Origin: JAWKSY01 sp041402125
GTDB lineage: Bacteria > Planctomycetota > GCA-002687715 > DRQF01
Assembly: GCA_041402125.1 (NCBI GenBank)
Contig: JAWKSY010000004.1
Coordinates: 186,001 to 250,000, forward strand
Direction of reading: 5' to 3'
DNA length: 64,000 nt
The number at the start of each line of letters is the position of its first letter. Position 1 is the stretch's first letter. This document shows, piece by piece, positions 1 to 8,269 of the stretch. Under the pieces are notes generated by a model. The model made no database searches, was not told where the DNA came from, and saw only the letters and a program-made list of their open reading frames with translations. A program made the position numbers and the translations under genes.

Positions 1-422
1 AGCCGCTCCTGCTCACCTTCGGGGCGATCTCGGTCGGCCTGGTGCTCTACGTCTCGATGCGCATGAAGATCGTCGACGCGGACGGCAACCTGCTGGTCCT
101 GGCGGGCCGCATGGCGCGATTCGCCCCCTACCTCGTCTCGAAGATCTTCCGCGCGAACCTCGACGTCGCCCGGATCATCCTCTCGCCGAGAATGCCGATC
201 TCCCCCCGGATGGTCCGCGTCCGGACGCTGCAGGAGACGGATCTCGCCCGCACGATCTACGCCAACTCGGTGACCCTCACGCCCGGCACGGTGACCGTCG
301 CCGTCGAGGACCCCGACATCATCGTCCACGCGATCACCGAGGAGAACGCCAAGGCCTTCGAGGCGGGTCGCATGAACCGCAAGGTCGCCTGGTGCTTCGA
401 GGACCGGAGGATTCCCGGATGA
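1..422 (+). CDS. mrpE: Na+/H+ antiporter subunit E (MrpE/MnhE), 5'-truncated by window edge
   Basis: This is the C-terminal part of the small membrane subunit E of an Mrp-type cation/proton antiporter. The frame is already open at position 3 and reads a hydrophobic helix (LLLTFGAISVGLVLYVSMRM) before any good start, so the true start lies upstream of the window. Family-typical features follow: a helix over roughly 15 to 45, then the soluble tail with VARIILSPRMPISPRMVRV and TPGTVTVAVEDPDIIVHAI, which matches the conserved MrpE stretch ending in the 'PGT..V.....I.VH.L' pattern. The stop overlaps the next start (ATGA at 419-422), so it is co-translated with mrpF. It is probably needed for assembly of the complex rather than for ion conduction. 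The identification rests on this motif and on the order E-F-G that follows. Confidence 0.9.
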   Translation, partial: PLLLTFGAISVGLVLYVSMRMKIVDADGNLLVLAGRMARFAPYLVSKIFRANLDVARIILSPRMPISPRMVRVRTLQETDLARTIYANSVTLTPGTVTVAVEDPDIIVHAITEENAKAFEAGRMNRKVAWCFEDRRIPG

Positions 423-697
423 GCGGGATCGTCATCGCGTGCCTCGCCCTCGGCATGGCGCTCGCCCTCGTGCGGGCCGCGCGGAGGCCGACCGTCTTCG
501 ACCGGATCCTGGCCGTCAACGCCTTCGGGACGCTCACGGTCCTCCTGATCACGGTGATGTCCGAGGCGATGGGTCGGATCGACTTCCTCGACCTCGCCCT
601 CGTCTACGCACTCATGAACTTCATCGGCGTCATCGCGATCCTCCGCTTCGCGAAGTACGGCTTCTTCGCCGGGAGCGCGCCGGAGGATCCCCACTGA
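419..697 (+). CDS. mrpF: Na+/H+ antiporter subunit F (MrpF/MnhF)
   Basis: A 92-residue membrane protein with three predicted helices (about residues 2-20, 35-53 and 59-80), the usual size and topology of MrpF. The family pattern R.PT..DR.LA.N..GT is visible as RRPTVFDRILAVNAFGTLTV, and DLALVYALMNFIGVIAILRF gives the last helix. The ATG at 419 was chosen because it overlaps the mrpE stop by four bases (ATGA), although the frame is open further upstream. The stop overlaps the ATG of mrpG at 697. In the complex it is a small integral subunit between E and G. Sodium/proton exchange is the family role; the actual ion cannot be told from this sequence. Confidence 0.9.
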   Translation: MSGIVIACLALGMALALVRAARRPTVFDRILAVNAFGTLTVLLITVMSEAMGRIDFLDLALVYALMNFIGVIAILRFAKYGFFAGSAPEDPH

Positions 698-1027
698 TGG
701 AACTCATCCGCGAGATCGCGGCCGACGGTCTCATGTGCGTCGGCTGCCTCTTCGTCCTGATCGGGGCGCTCGGCATCGTCCGGCTCCCCGATTTCTTCAC
801 GCGCATGCACGCGGCGGGAATGATCGACACGCTCGGGGCCTACCTCGTGGTGTCGGGCATCGCCCTCCGCGTCGAGGTGGGATCTGGCGCTCGTCAAGCT
901 GGTGTCGATCCTCTTCCTCTTCGCGATCTCGGGCTCGACGGCCGCCCACGCGCTGGCCCGCGCCGCTCTCGCGACTTCGCTCGTCCCCCGCGACGAGAAC
1001 GGGGAGGACCTGCCATCGAATCCGTGA
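697..1027 (+). pseudogene. mrpG: Na+/H+ antiporter subunit G (MrpG/MnhG), frameshifted
   Basis: The first part (697 to about 877) encodes a typical MrpG start with GLMCVGCLFVLIGALGIVRL followed by the hallmark PDFFTRMHAAGMIDTLGAYL. After RVEV the matching continuation (WDLALVKLVSILFLFAISG, then TAAHALARAAL) is found one base later, from 878 to the TGA at 1025-1027. So one extra base or two missing bases lie at about 871-880. Without the shift the frame runs into unrelated arginine-rich sequence. Both halves match the family well, about 109 residues in total. A sequencing or assembly indel is more likely than a dead gene in an otherwise intact operon. The start overlaps mrpF, and the stop overlaps the next GTG (1024). 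Confidence 0.85.
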
Positions 1028-1584
1028 CCGCCTTCATCGTCGAGCGCGCCGACCTCTTCATCCTCGGCCTGCTCGTCGCGACCGCCCTCGTCATCGTCCG
1101 CGCCCGGAGCCTCTGGGCCGCGGTCATGCTGACCGGCGCCTACAGCTTCCTCAGCGCGAGCTGGATGATGCTCCTCGACGCGCCCGACGTCGCCTTCACC
1201 GAGGCATCCGTCGGAGCCGGCGTGGCCACCGTCCTCATGCTGGGCACCCTCTCGCTGGTCGGCGGCAACACCCGCGGCGGCAAGAACCGCCCCCTGCTGC
1301 CGCTCGCCGTCGTCACGCTCACCGGCGCCGCCCTGATCTACGGGACGCTGGACCTTCCCCGCCACGGCGACCCCGACGCGATCATCCACCGCTACCCCGA
1401 CCCGAGCTACGTCGAGGTCACGGAGAAGGACGTCCAGATCCCGAACGTGGTGACGGCGGTGCTCGCCAGCTACCGAGGCTACGACACGCTCGGCGAGACG
1501 ACGGTGGTCTTCACCGCCGCCGTCGCCGTGCTCCTGCTCCTCCGCGCCCGTCGGCCCGAGGACGAGGGGGAGACCGGCGCATGA
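1024..1584 (+). CDS. DUF4040 / MbhE-like fused subunit (MrpA C-terminal plus MrpB N-terminal type)
   Basis: A 186-residue membrane protein. The N-terminal half carries the DUF4040 pattern LDAPDVAFTEASVGAGVATV, found in MbhD and at the C-terminus of MrpA. The C-terminal half, after a soluble loop at about residues 110-145, has VVTAVLASYRGYDTLGETTV, the pattern seen in MbhE and in the first part of long MrpB proteins. So two pieces that are part of MrpA/MrpB in Bacillus, or separate in Mbh hydrogenases, are one polypeptide here. The GTG at 1024 overlaps the end of mrpG; the end overlaps mrpB (ATGA at 1581-1584). About five helices are predicted. The acidic residues in the DUF4040 helix are thought to lie on the sodium path in Mrp/Mbh complexes. 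Confidence 0.85.
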   Translation: MTAFIVERADLFILGLLVATALVIVRARSLWAAVMLTGAYSFLSASWMMLLDAPDVAFTEASVGAGVATVLMLGTLSLVGGNTRGGKNRPLLPLAVVTLTGAALIYGTLDLPRHGDPDAIIHRYPDPSYVEVTEKDVQIPNVVTAVLASYRGYDTLGETTVVFTAAVAVLLLLRARRPEDEGETGA

Positions 1585-2012
1585 GCATGAAGCACCACAC
1601 GATCCTCCGACTCGTCGGCGGAAAGCTCTTCATCCCCTACATCCTGCTCTTCGGCCTCTACGTCCAGTTCCACGGCGACTTCGGCCCCGGCGGCGGATTC
1701 CAGGCCGGCGTCATCTTCGCCGCGGCGATCGTGCTCTACGCACTGGTCTTCGGCCTGGACGCGGCCAAGCAGGCGATGCCGCCGATCGCGGTCGAGACGA
1801 TGATCCCGCTCGGCGTCCTCATGTTCGCCGGGACCGGCGTGGCCTGCATGCTCGCGGGGGGCAACTTCCTCGAGTACGGCGTGCTCTCACACGACCCCGT
1901 CCACGGCCAGCACCTCGGCATCCTGATCGTCGAGCTCGGCGTCGGCGTGACCGTCAACGCGGTGATGATCGCGATCTTCTACGCCTTCGCCTCGCGGGGA
2001 GAGCGCTCGTGA
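1581..2012 (+). CDS. mrpB: Na+/H+ antiporter subunit B (MrpB/MnhB)
   Basis: A 143-residue membrane protein with the MnhB hallmark FGLYVQFHGDFGPGGGFQAG near residues 25-45, followed by helices over about 45-62, 74-94 and 112-135. It contains only the MnhB core domain, because the MbhE-like part is in the preceding gene. It is translationally coupled at both ends: ATGA with the upstream gene, and GTGA with mrpC (GTG at 2009). In the Mrp complex it is an integral subunit adjacent to C. Confidence 0.93.
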   Translation: MSMKHHTILRLVGGKLFIPYILLFGLYVQFHGDFGPGGGFQAGVIFAAAIVLYALVFGLDAAKQAMPPIAVETMIPLGVLMFAGTGVACMLAGGNFLEYGVLSHDPVHGQHLGILIVELGVGVTVNAVMIAIFYAFASRGERS

Positions 2013-2377
2013 ACCAGGTCCTCGGACTCTACGACTACTGGGTCGTCGTGACGCTGATGATGGTGGGTTTCTACATCGTCATCGCGAACCGGAACCTCGT
2101 GAAGAAGATGATCGGCCTGAGCATCTTCCAGGCCTCGGTCCTCCTCCTCTACGTCGCGGCCGGCAAGGTCCGCGGGGGGACGGCTCCGATCGTCCCGCCG
2201 GGGGCGGACGGCGAGGTCACCTACTCCCATCCCCTCCCCAGCGTGCTGATGCTGACCGCGATCGTCGTCGGCGTCGCCACGATGTCGGTGGCACTCGCCC
2301 TCATCGTCCGCATCAAGGAGGCCTACGGAACCATCGAGGAGGACGAGGTCCTCGCCCGCTGCGAGGGGGTCGAGTGA
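2009..2377 (+). CDS. mrpC: Na+/H+ antiporter subunit C (MrpC/MnhC), NuoK-like
   Basis: A 122-residue, three-helix protein of the NuoK/MrpC family. Conserved stretches include the second helix KKMIGLSIFQASVLLLYVAA and the third-helix region DGEVTYSHPLPSVLMLTAIV, then VGVATMSVALALIVRI. The P-L-P.(A/V)L.LTAIVVG pattern is diagnostic for MrpC. It starts with GTG at 2009, overlapping the mrpB stop, and its stop overlaps the GTG of the first D subunit (2374). The acidic residue in the NuoK helix is thought to take part in proton transfer in homologues. Confidence 0.93.
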   Translation: MNQVLGLYDYWVVVTLMMVGFYIVIANRNLVKKMIGLSIFQASVLLLYVAAGKVRGGTAPIVPPGADGEVTYSHPLPSVLMLTAIVVGVATMSVALALIVRIKEAYGTIEEDEVLARCEGVE

Positions 2378-3849
2378 ACGAGCACCTGCCGGCGCTGGCG
2401 ATCCTCCTCCCGCTCCTCAGCGCCCCCTTCTGCATCCTCGTCCGTCGACGGAACGTCGCCCTCGCGCTGATCATCGCGGTCTGCTGGGCGACCTTCGCGA
2501 TGACGGCCCAGCTCCTGTACCGGGTCCGCGTCGACGGCCCCGTCACGTACGAGCTCGGCGGCTGGAACGCGCCCTACGGCATCGAGTACCACATCGACCT
2601 GCTCAGCGCCTTCGTGATGACCTTCGTCTCGGGGATGGCCGCGATCGTCGCCAGCTACGCCCCGCGGAGCATCGCTCTCGAGCTCGACACCCGACAGGTC
2701 TACCTGTTCTGCACGGTCTTCCTGCTCTGCATGGCCGGGCTCATGGGCATCGCGGCCACCGGCGACCTCTTCAACCTCTTCGTGTTCATCGAGATCTCCT
2801 CGCTCTCGACCTACGCGATGATCAGCCTCGGTCGGCGCCGCCGGGCGCTCATGGCGACGTTCCAGTACCTGATCGTGGGCACGATCGGGGCGACGTTCAT
2901 CCTGATCGGGATCGGCCTGCTCTACATCGTCACCGGCACCCTGAACATGGGTGACCTCGCCCATCGCCTGCAGGCGCTGGACACGAACCGGACGACGCTC
3001 GTCGCCTTCGGGTTCCTGACCGTCGGCGTCGCGCTGAAGATGGCGCTCTTCCCGCTCCACTTCTGGCTGCCGGACGCCTACGCCAACGCCCCGAGCGCGG
3101 TGACGTCCTTCATCGCCTCGACATCGACGAAGGTCTCGGTCTACGTCCTGATCCGGCTCATCTACACGATCTTCGGCACCGGCTTCGCGTACCGCGCGGA
3201 GGCGCTGGACGCGATCCTCCTGCCGCTCGCGCTGCTCGGAGGTCTCGTCGCCTCGCTGATCGCCTGCTACCAGACCGATCTGAAGCGCCTGCTCGCCTTC
3301 TCGAGCGTCGCGCAGGTGAGCTACATGGCGCTCGGGATCAGCCTCGGCAACGTCGCCGGCCTCTCCGGCGCCATCGTCCACCTCTTCAACCACGCCATCA
3401 CCAAGGGCGCGATGTTCCTCGCGGTGGGCGCCATCGTCTTCCGCGTCCGGAGCTCGCGCTTCGTCGACCTCCGCGGCATCGGCCGCCGGATGCCGGTGAC
3501 CTCCGCCTGCATGGTGATCGGCGGACTCTCGCTCATCGGCGTGCCGGGCACGGCCGGCTTCGTCAGCAAGTGGTTCCTCGTCCAGGGTGCGATCGATCGC
3601 GACCTCTGGCCGGCGGCGATCACGCTGCTCGGGAGCTCGCTGCTCGCGGTCGTCTACGTCTGGAAGTTCGTCGAGACGGCCTATCTCGGCCGCCCCGAGG
3701 AGGAGACGCTGCGCGATGAGGCGCCCGGACCGCTGCTGGTCCCCGTCCTCATCGTGACCGCGGCGATCCTGTGGTTCGGTTTCGATTCCGACTGGTCCGC
3801 CGGCATCGCGGAGAGCGCGGCCCGAGCCCTGCTGGAGCAAGGATCGTGA
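2374..3849 (+). CDS. mrpD: Na+/H+ antiporter subunit D (MrpD/MnhD), proton-channel subunit
   Basis: A 491-residue polytopic membrane protein (about 14 helices) of the proton-conducting NuoL/M/N family. Key stretches are IEISSLSTYAMISLGRRRRA (TM5 region with the conserved glutamate) and LFPLHFWLPDAYANAPSAVT followed by the TM8 lysine in STSTKVSVY. DLKRLLAFSSVAQVSYMALG and HAITKGAMFL are also family-typical. The overall pattern fits MrpD best among the three such genes here. The GTG start overlaps mrpC, and the end overlaps the GTG of the next antiporter-like gene (3846). It probably carries the proton pathway coupled to cation export. Confidence 0.93.
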   Translation: MNEHLPALAILLPLLSAPFCILVRRRNVALALIIAVCWATFAMTAQLLYRVRVDGPVTYELGGWNAPYGIEYHIDLLSAFVMTFVSGMAAIVASYAPRSIALELDTRQVYLFCTVFLLCMAGLMGIAATGDLFNLFVFIEISSLSTYAMISLGRRRRALMATFQYLIVGTIGATFILIGIGLLYIVTGTLNMGDLAHRLQALDTNRTTLVAFGFLTVGVALKMALFPLHFWLPDAYANAPSAVTSFIASTSTKVSVYVLIRLIYTIFGTGFAYRAEALDAILLPLALLGGLVASLIACYQTDLKRLLAFSSVAQVSYMALGISLGNVAGLSGAIVHLFNHAITKGAMFLAVGAIVFRVRSSRFVDLRGIGRRMPVTSACMVIGGLSLIGVPGTAGFVSKWFLVQGAIDRDLWPAAITLLGSSLLAVVYVWKFVETAYLGRPEEETLRDEAPGPLLVPVLIVTAAILWFGFDSDWSAGIAESAARALLEQGS

Positions 3850-5351
3850 GCCCCGAGACCGCCCTCCAGATCGCCCTCGCCCTGCCGGTCGCGGCGAGCG
3901 TCCTCGCGCTGCTCTTCGGCGACCGGCCGAACCTGCGCGAAGGAGCCGCCATCGTCTGCGGCGGCCTCCTGACCCTCGTCGTCTTCGGGATCGCCCGGGG
4001 GATCGACGACGGCCGGGAGTACGTCTGGGCTCCCTTCGAGATGCTGCCCGGCGTCGACCTCGCCTTCCGCGTCGAGCGGCTCGGCCTGCTCTTCTCGGGG
4101 GTGGCCGCCGTGCTCTGGCCGGTGACCACGCTCTACGCCGCCGGCTACATGCGGGGTCACCACGAGAAGAACCAGACCCGCTTCTTCACCTTCTTCGCCC
4201 TCGCGATCTTCGCCGCGATCGGCGCGGCCTACGCCGCGAACCTCCTGACGCTCTTCGTCTTCTACGAGGTCATGACGCTCGCGACCTACCCGCTCGTGAC
4301 CCATCACGGCGACGAGAAGGCACGGCGCGGCGGTCGGATCTACCTGGGCATCCTCATCTTCACCTCGGTGACCTTCCTGCTCCTCGCGATCATCTGGACG
4401 TGGCGCGTGGCGGGAACGATGGACTTCCGCCCGGGCGGGATCCTCTCGACGCTCGCCGAGGACGGCTCCCGCGACCCGCTGGTGTCCCACGGCCTCCTGA
4501 TCGGGCTCCTCGCCCTCTACGCCTTCGGGATCGGCAAGGCCGCCCTCATGCCCTTCCACCGCTGGCTGCCCTCGGCGATGGTCGCGCCGACCCCCGTCAG
4601 CGCCCTCCTCCACGCCGTCGCGGTCGTGAAGGTCGGCGTCTTCAGCGTCTTGAAGGTGGTCGTCTACGTCTTCGGGATCGACCTCCTGGCGCAGACGGGA
4701 GCCTCGGTGTGGCTCGGCTACGTCGCCGGCTTCACCCTGCTGACCGCCTCGCTGATCGCGATGCGGAAGGACAACCTCAAGGAACGACTCGCCTACTCCA
4801 CCGTGAGCCAGCTCGCCTACATCGTCCTCGGCGCCGCGCTCGCGAACGGGCTGGGCATCCTGGGCGGCGGACTGCACATCGTCACGCACGCCGTGGGCAA
4901 GATCACCCTCTTCTTCTGCGCCGGCGCGATCTACGTCGCGGCGCACGAGACCGAGATCAGCGCGATGAAAGGGCTCGGTCGCAAGATGCCGATCACCTTC
5001 GGCGCCTTCGCGATCGCGGCGACGAGCGTGATCGGACTGCCGCCGGCCGGCGGGAGCTGGAGCAAGTGGTACCTGGCCCTCGGCGCGGCCGATGCCGGCG
5101 CCTGGATCCTGGTGGGGGCGCTGATGCTCTCGACGCTGCTGAACATCGCCTATCTCGTCCCGATCCCCTTGCTCGCCTTCTTCGGCGAACCCGATCGGGA
5201 CCGGGGCCCCGGCCGCCACGAGGCGCCCGCGGCCTGCGTCGTGCCCCTCGCCCTGACGGCGCTGGGCTGCCTGGCCCTCTTCTTCCTCCTGGACCCGGTG
5301 GCGCGATTCCTCGAGCCGATCGCCGGACTCGCGACGGAGACGGGACGATGA
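3846..5351 (+). CDS. Second proton-channel (MnhD/NuoL-like) subunit
   Basis: A 501-residue polytopic protein of the NuoL/M/N antiporter family, different in sequence from its neighbour. Visible motifs are YEVMTLATYPLVTHHGDEKA (TM5 region), MPFHRWLPSAMVAPTPVSAL with the following VAVVKVGVFS lysine helix, LKERLAYSTVSQLAYIVLGA, and HAVGKITLFFCAGAI. The start is taken as the GTG at 3846, which overlaps the preceding stop; the frame is open further upstream but there it lies inside mrpD. In classical Mrp the second antiporter-like subunit is the long MrpA. Here this shorter protein may take that place together with the separate DUF4040 subunit (inference). Confidence 0.9.
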   Translation: MSPETALQIALALPVAASVLALLFGDRPNLREGAAIVCGGLLTLVVFGIARGIDDGREYVWAPFEMLPGVDLAFRVERLGLLFSGVAAVLWPVTTLYAAGYMRGHHEKNQTRFFTFFALAIFAAIGAAYAANLLTLFVFYEVMTLATYPLVTHHGDEKARRGGRIYLGILIFTSVTFLLLAIIWTWRVAGTMDFRPGGILSTLAEDGSRDPLVSHGLLIGLLALYAFGIGKAALMPFHRWLPSAMVAPTPVSALLHAVAVVKVGVFSVLKVVVYVFGIDLLAQTGASVWLGYVAGFTLLTASLIAMRKDNLKERLAYSTVSQLAYIVLGAALANGLGILGGGLHIVTHAVGKITLFFCAGAIYVAAHETEISAMKGLGRKMPITFGAFAIAATSVIGLPPAGGSWSKWYLALGAADAGAWILVGALMLSTLLNIAYLVPIPLLAFFGEPDRDRGPGRHEAPAACVVPLALTALGCLALFFLLDPVARFLEPIAGLATETGR

Positions 5352-5596
5352 ACCACGGTGAACCCGGATTCTTCGAGGACCCGGCGCGGATCCGGAAGAT
5401 CGTGATCGCGCTCTACGTCCTCTGCGGCCTGCTCGCGGCCGCCGGACTGCTCGTCCACTGGCACGCTCACTTCGACTTCGAGGCCTGGCCGGCCTTCTAC
5501 GGGATCTACGGGTTCCTGGGCTACAGCTTCATCGTCTTCTCGGCGAAGGGACTGCGGAAGCTCATCAAGCGTCCGGAGGACTACTACGATGCATAG
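5348..5596 (+). CDS. Small two-helix membrane protein of the Mrp operon
   Basis: An 82-residue protein with two predicted helices (IVIALYVLCGLLAAAGLLVH at about residues 18-37, and an FYGIYGFLGYSFIVFSAKGL region at about 48-67) and a charged C-terminal tail. The short histidine-containing link WHAHFDFEAW lies between the helices. It is coupled on both sides: ATGA with the previous gene, and an 8-nt overlap with the next. It is not one of the canonical Mrp subunits, and I do not recognise a named family. Its fixed place between two antiporter subunits suggests an accessory subunit of the same complex. Confidence 0.75.
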   Translation: MNHGEPGFFEDPARIRKIVIALYVLCGLLAAAGLLVHWHAHFDFEAWPAFYGIYGFLGYSFIVFSAKGLRKLIKRPEDYYDA

Positions 5597-7289
5597 TCTC
5601 CCGCCCGGCGCGATCCTGATGCTCGGAGCGCCGCTCCTGCCCTTCCTCCTCGAGGGCGCGGCGGCTCGCCTTCCTGCTCCTGCCGATCCTGAGCTACGCG
5701 CACCTGCTCCTTCTGCGAGTGCGGCACGCGATTCGAGCCTCGAGCTCTTCGGCCAGACTCTCGTCCCGATCCGGATCGACCGCCTCGCGCTCGTCTGGGG
5801 TCACGTCTTCCACATCGCGGCCATGCTCGGCGCCCTGTACGCCCTCCGGGTCGACGACCGGGTGCAACAGACCGCGGCTCCCATTTACGCGGGCTCCGCG
5901 ATCGCCGCCGCCTTCGCCGGGGATCTCCTCACGCTCTTCGTCTACTGGGAGCTGACCGCGGTCTCCTCGGTGTTCCTCGTCTGGGCCGGGCGCAGCCTCT
6001 TCGGCGAGCGGTCGCTGCGGGCGGGCATGCGCTACCTGATCATCCAGGTCACGTCCGGCGTCCTGCTGCTTGCCGGAGCGGTCATGCACGTCGCGGACAG
6101 CGGCAGCCTCGCCTTCGACCACCTCGGGCTCGTCTCGCCGGGAACGACGCTGATCTTCCTGGCCTTCGGGATGAAGGCCTGCTTCCCGCTGCTCCACAAC
6201 TGGCTGCAGGATGCCTACCCGGAGTCCACGCCCAGCGGCACCGTGTTCCTCAGCGCCTTCTCGACCAAGCTCGCGATCTACGCGCTGGCGCGCGGCTTCG
6301 CCGGGACCGAGTGCCTGATCTGGATCGGCGCGATCATGACCGCCTTCCCGATCTTCTTCGCCGTCATCGAGAACGACCTGCGGCGCGTCCTCGCCTACAG
6401 CCTCAACAATCAGCTCGGTTTCATGGTCGTGGGAATCGGCGTCGGCACCGAACTCGCCCTCAATGGCACCGCGGCCCACGCCTTCGCGCACATCCTCTAC
6501 AAGGGCCTGCTCTTCATGTCGATGGGAGCGGTCCTCATGCGCACGGGGACGATCAAGGCCTCGGAGCTCGGCGGCCTGCACAAGTCGATGCCCTGGACGA
6601 CGGTGTTCTGCATCGTCGGCGCGCTCTCGATCTCGGCGATGCCGCTCTTCAGCGGCTTCACCACGAAGTCGATGATCATCACCGCGGTCGGCGACCATCA
6701 CCTGCTCTGGGTCTTCCTGGTCCTCGTCTTCGCCTCCGCGGGCGTCGTGGACCACTCCGGCATCAAGGTGCCCTTCTTCACCTTCTTCGCCCACGACAGC
6801 GGGCGGAGGGTCAAGGAGGCGCCCCTCGAGATGCTGATCGCGATGGGAATCACGGCCGCGCTCTGCGTGGCGATCGGGATCTTCCCCGCGCCGCTCTACC
6901 GGATCCTGCCCTACGACATCGAGTACCACGCCTACACCGGCGGGCACGTCGTCGGCCAGCTCCAGCTCCTGTTCTTCGCCGCGATGGCCTTCGCGATCCT
7001 GTTCCGCTCGGGGCTCTACCCGCCGGAGGTCCGCTCGCGGAACCTCGACAGCGACTGGCTCTACCGCAAGCTCGCCCCGGCGATGCTGCGGCCGGTGGTG
7101 GCCGGCTGCGGCGCGATCGACGGGGCGTGGCGGTCCGCGCGAGCGGCGGTGGCGACGCGCGGCGGAGCGCTCATCGCCCGGGTGTGCGGCCCCCGAGGTT
7201 TCCTCGGCGGGGCCTGGACGACGGGAGGCGCCGTCGTGTGGATCTCGGTCGTGTTGCTCGGCTTCCTGCTCGCCTACTACCGCCACTGA
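5589..7289 (+). CDS. Third proton-channel (MnhD-like) subunit; N-terminal part out of frame over about 60-75 nt
   Basis: A 566-residue polytopic protein of the NuoL/M/N family. Clear motifs are LFVYWELTAVSSVFLVWAGR (TM5), CFPLLHNWLQDAYPESTPSG with the FSTKLAIY lysine helix, NDLRRVLAYSLNNQLGFMVV and HILYKGLLFMSMGAV. C-terminal helices extend to about residue 563. From about 5665 to 5720 the annotated frame gives a proline/alanine-rich non-membrane stretch, while the +1 frame over the same bases reads LAFLLLPILSYAHLLLL, an expected first-to-second helix. Two compensating indels at about 5660 and 5740 are therefore likely, and the printed N-terminus is partly wrong. It is the last gene of the operon and converges on the L,D-transpeptidase gene with only 15 bp between stops. 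Confidence 0.85.
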   Translation: MHSLPPGAILMLGAPLLPFLLEGAAARLPAPADPELRAPAPSASAARDSSLELFGQTLVPIRIDRLALVWGHVFHIAAMLGALYALRVDDRVQQTAAPIYAGSAIAAAFAGDLLTLFVYWELTAVSSVFLVWAGRSLFGERSLRAGMRYLIIQVTSGVLLLAGAVMHVADSGSLAFDHLGLVSPGTTLIFLAFGMKACFPLLHNWLQDAYPESTPSGTVFLSAFSTKLAIYALARGFAGTECLIWIGAIMTAFPIFFAVIENDLRRVLAYSLNNQLGFMVVGIGVGTELALNGTAAHAFAHILYKGLLFMSMGAVLMRTGTIKASELGGLHKSMPWTTVFCIVGALSISAMPLFSGFTTKSMIITAVGDHHLLWVFLVLVFASAGVVDHSGIKVPFFTFFAHDSGRRVKEAPLEMLIAMGITAALCVAIGIFPAPLYRILPYDIEYHAYTGGHVVGQLQLLFFAAMAFAILFRSGLYPPEVRSRNLDSDWLYRKLAPAMLRPVVAGCGAIDGAWRSARAAVATRGGALIARVCGPRGFLGGAWTTGGAVVWISVVLLGFLLAYYRH

Positions 7290-7304
7290 CGGCGGAGGCG
7301 GGCG

Positions 7305-8269
7305 TCAGGGGCGGACGACGACCCGGCAGCCCTCGGGAACGAGGTCGAACAGGGCCTCGACGTCCGCCTTGCCCATCCGGATGCAGCCGTCGCTCTCCTG
7401 CTTTCCGATCGAAGCCTCGTCGACGGTGCCGTGGATGCCGTAGCCCGTCCGTCCCTTCGCGTCGTCGAAGCCCATCCATCGGTTGCCGATGATGTGCTCG
7501 GGATCACCGAAGGGGATCAGACGGCCGTCGGGCGCCCGCCAGCTCGGGTCGCGGGTCTTGCCGCTGATCGTGAACTCGCCGACGGGGGTGCTGCCGTCGC
7601 GCCCCAGGCCGACCGGGTAGTCGAGGACGACGACGTCGTCGATGAGGACGTAGAGCCGGAAGTCCGACTTGCGGACCAGGACCTCGATGTCTCCGGTCGG
7701 GATCGCGAGGGTCTGACCGAGCTGGATGCCCGAGCCCCGGAGTCCGTTGACCAGCATGATCAGGCCGGCGTCACGTTGTTGCCGTGGGCCTTCTTCACGC
7801 GACGGGCCATCGTCGTGAGGCTGTCGTTGCGGACCGCCTTGACCGAGGCGCACGCGAGGGCGCTGCGCGTGCCGCGGAAGACGAGCTCCCGGTTGAGATC
7901 GCGGAGCTCCGCGAGCGAGCGCTCGCGGAGGCGCGAGGGCAGTCGATCGTCGAGCACCGTCTCGGAGAGCGCGAGGCGGAGCTCGTCCCGCTTGCCCTCG
8001 TCGCGGAGCGCCTGCAGACGCGAGCGTCGCTCGGCAAGGTCCGGGGACGCGGAGGGCGCCTCGGGAGCGACATCCCCGTTCCGAGATCCGGTGACGTCAC
8101 GGTCGAGGTCGACCAGACGCCCGGGACCGACGGCTTCCGACGAGACCTCCTCCCGACGCGAGAGGTCCGCCGCGTCGTCCGCCGACGTCGAGCCCTCGGG
8201 CCAGGCCCAGACCGCGACCAGCACCGCCACGATTCCGAGGAGGAAGAAGGGGAAGAGTGAGCGAAGCAT
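7305..8269 (-). pseudogene. LysM-containing L,D-transpeptidase (YkuD), frameshifted
   Basis: The N-terminal frame (8269 to about 7772) encodes a membrane anchor or signal (LFPFFLLGIVAVLVAVWAW), a variable spacer with a Ser/Asp-rich stretch and a helical segment, then the start of a LysM repeat (SLTTMARRVKKAHGNNVTP). The LysM continues in the next frame as GLIMLVNGLRGSGIQLGQTL and leads into a YkuD domain with IHGTVDEASIGKQESDGCIR, which contains the HGT...S.GC.R catalytic motif with the active cysteine. One missing base near 7772 restores a single protein of about 321 residues. The family makes 3-3 cross-links in peptidoglycan or attaches proteins to it, in the periplasm. ATG 8269 was chosen because it begins the hydrophobic segment; a longer in-frame extension upstream reads as non-protein sequence. 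Confidence 0.83.
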
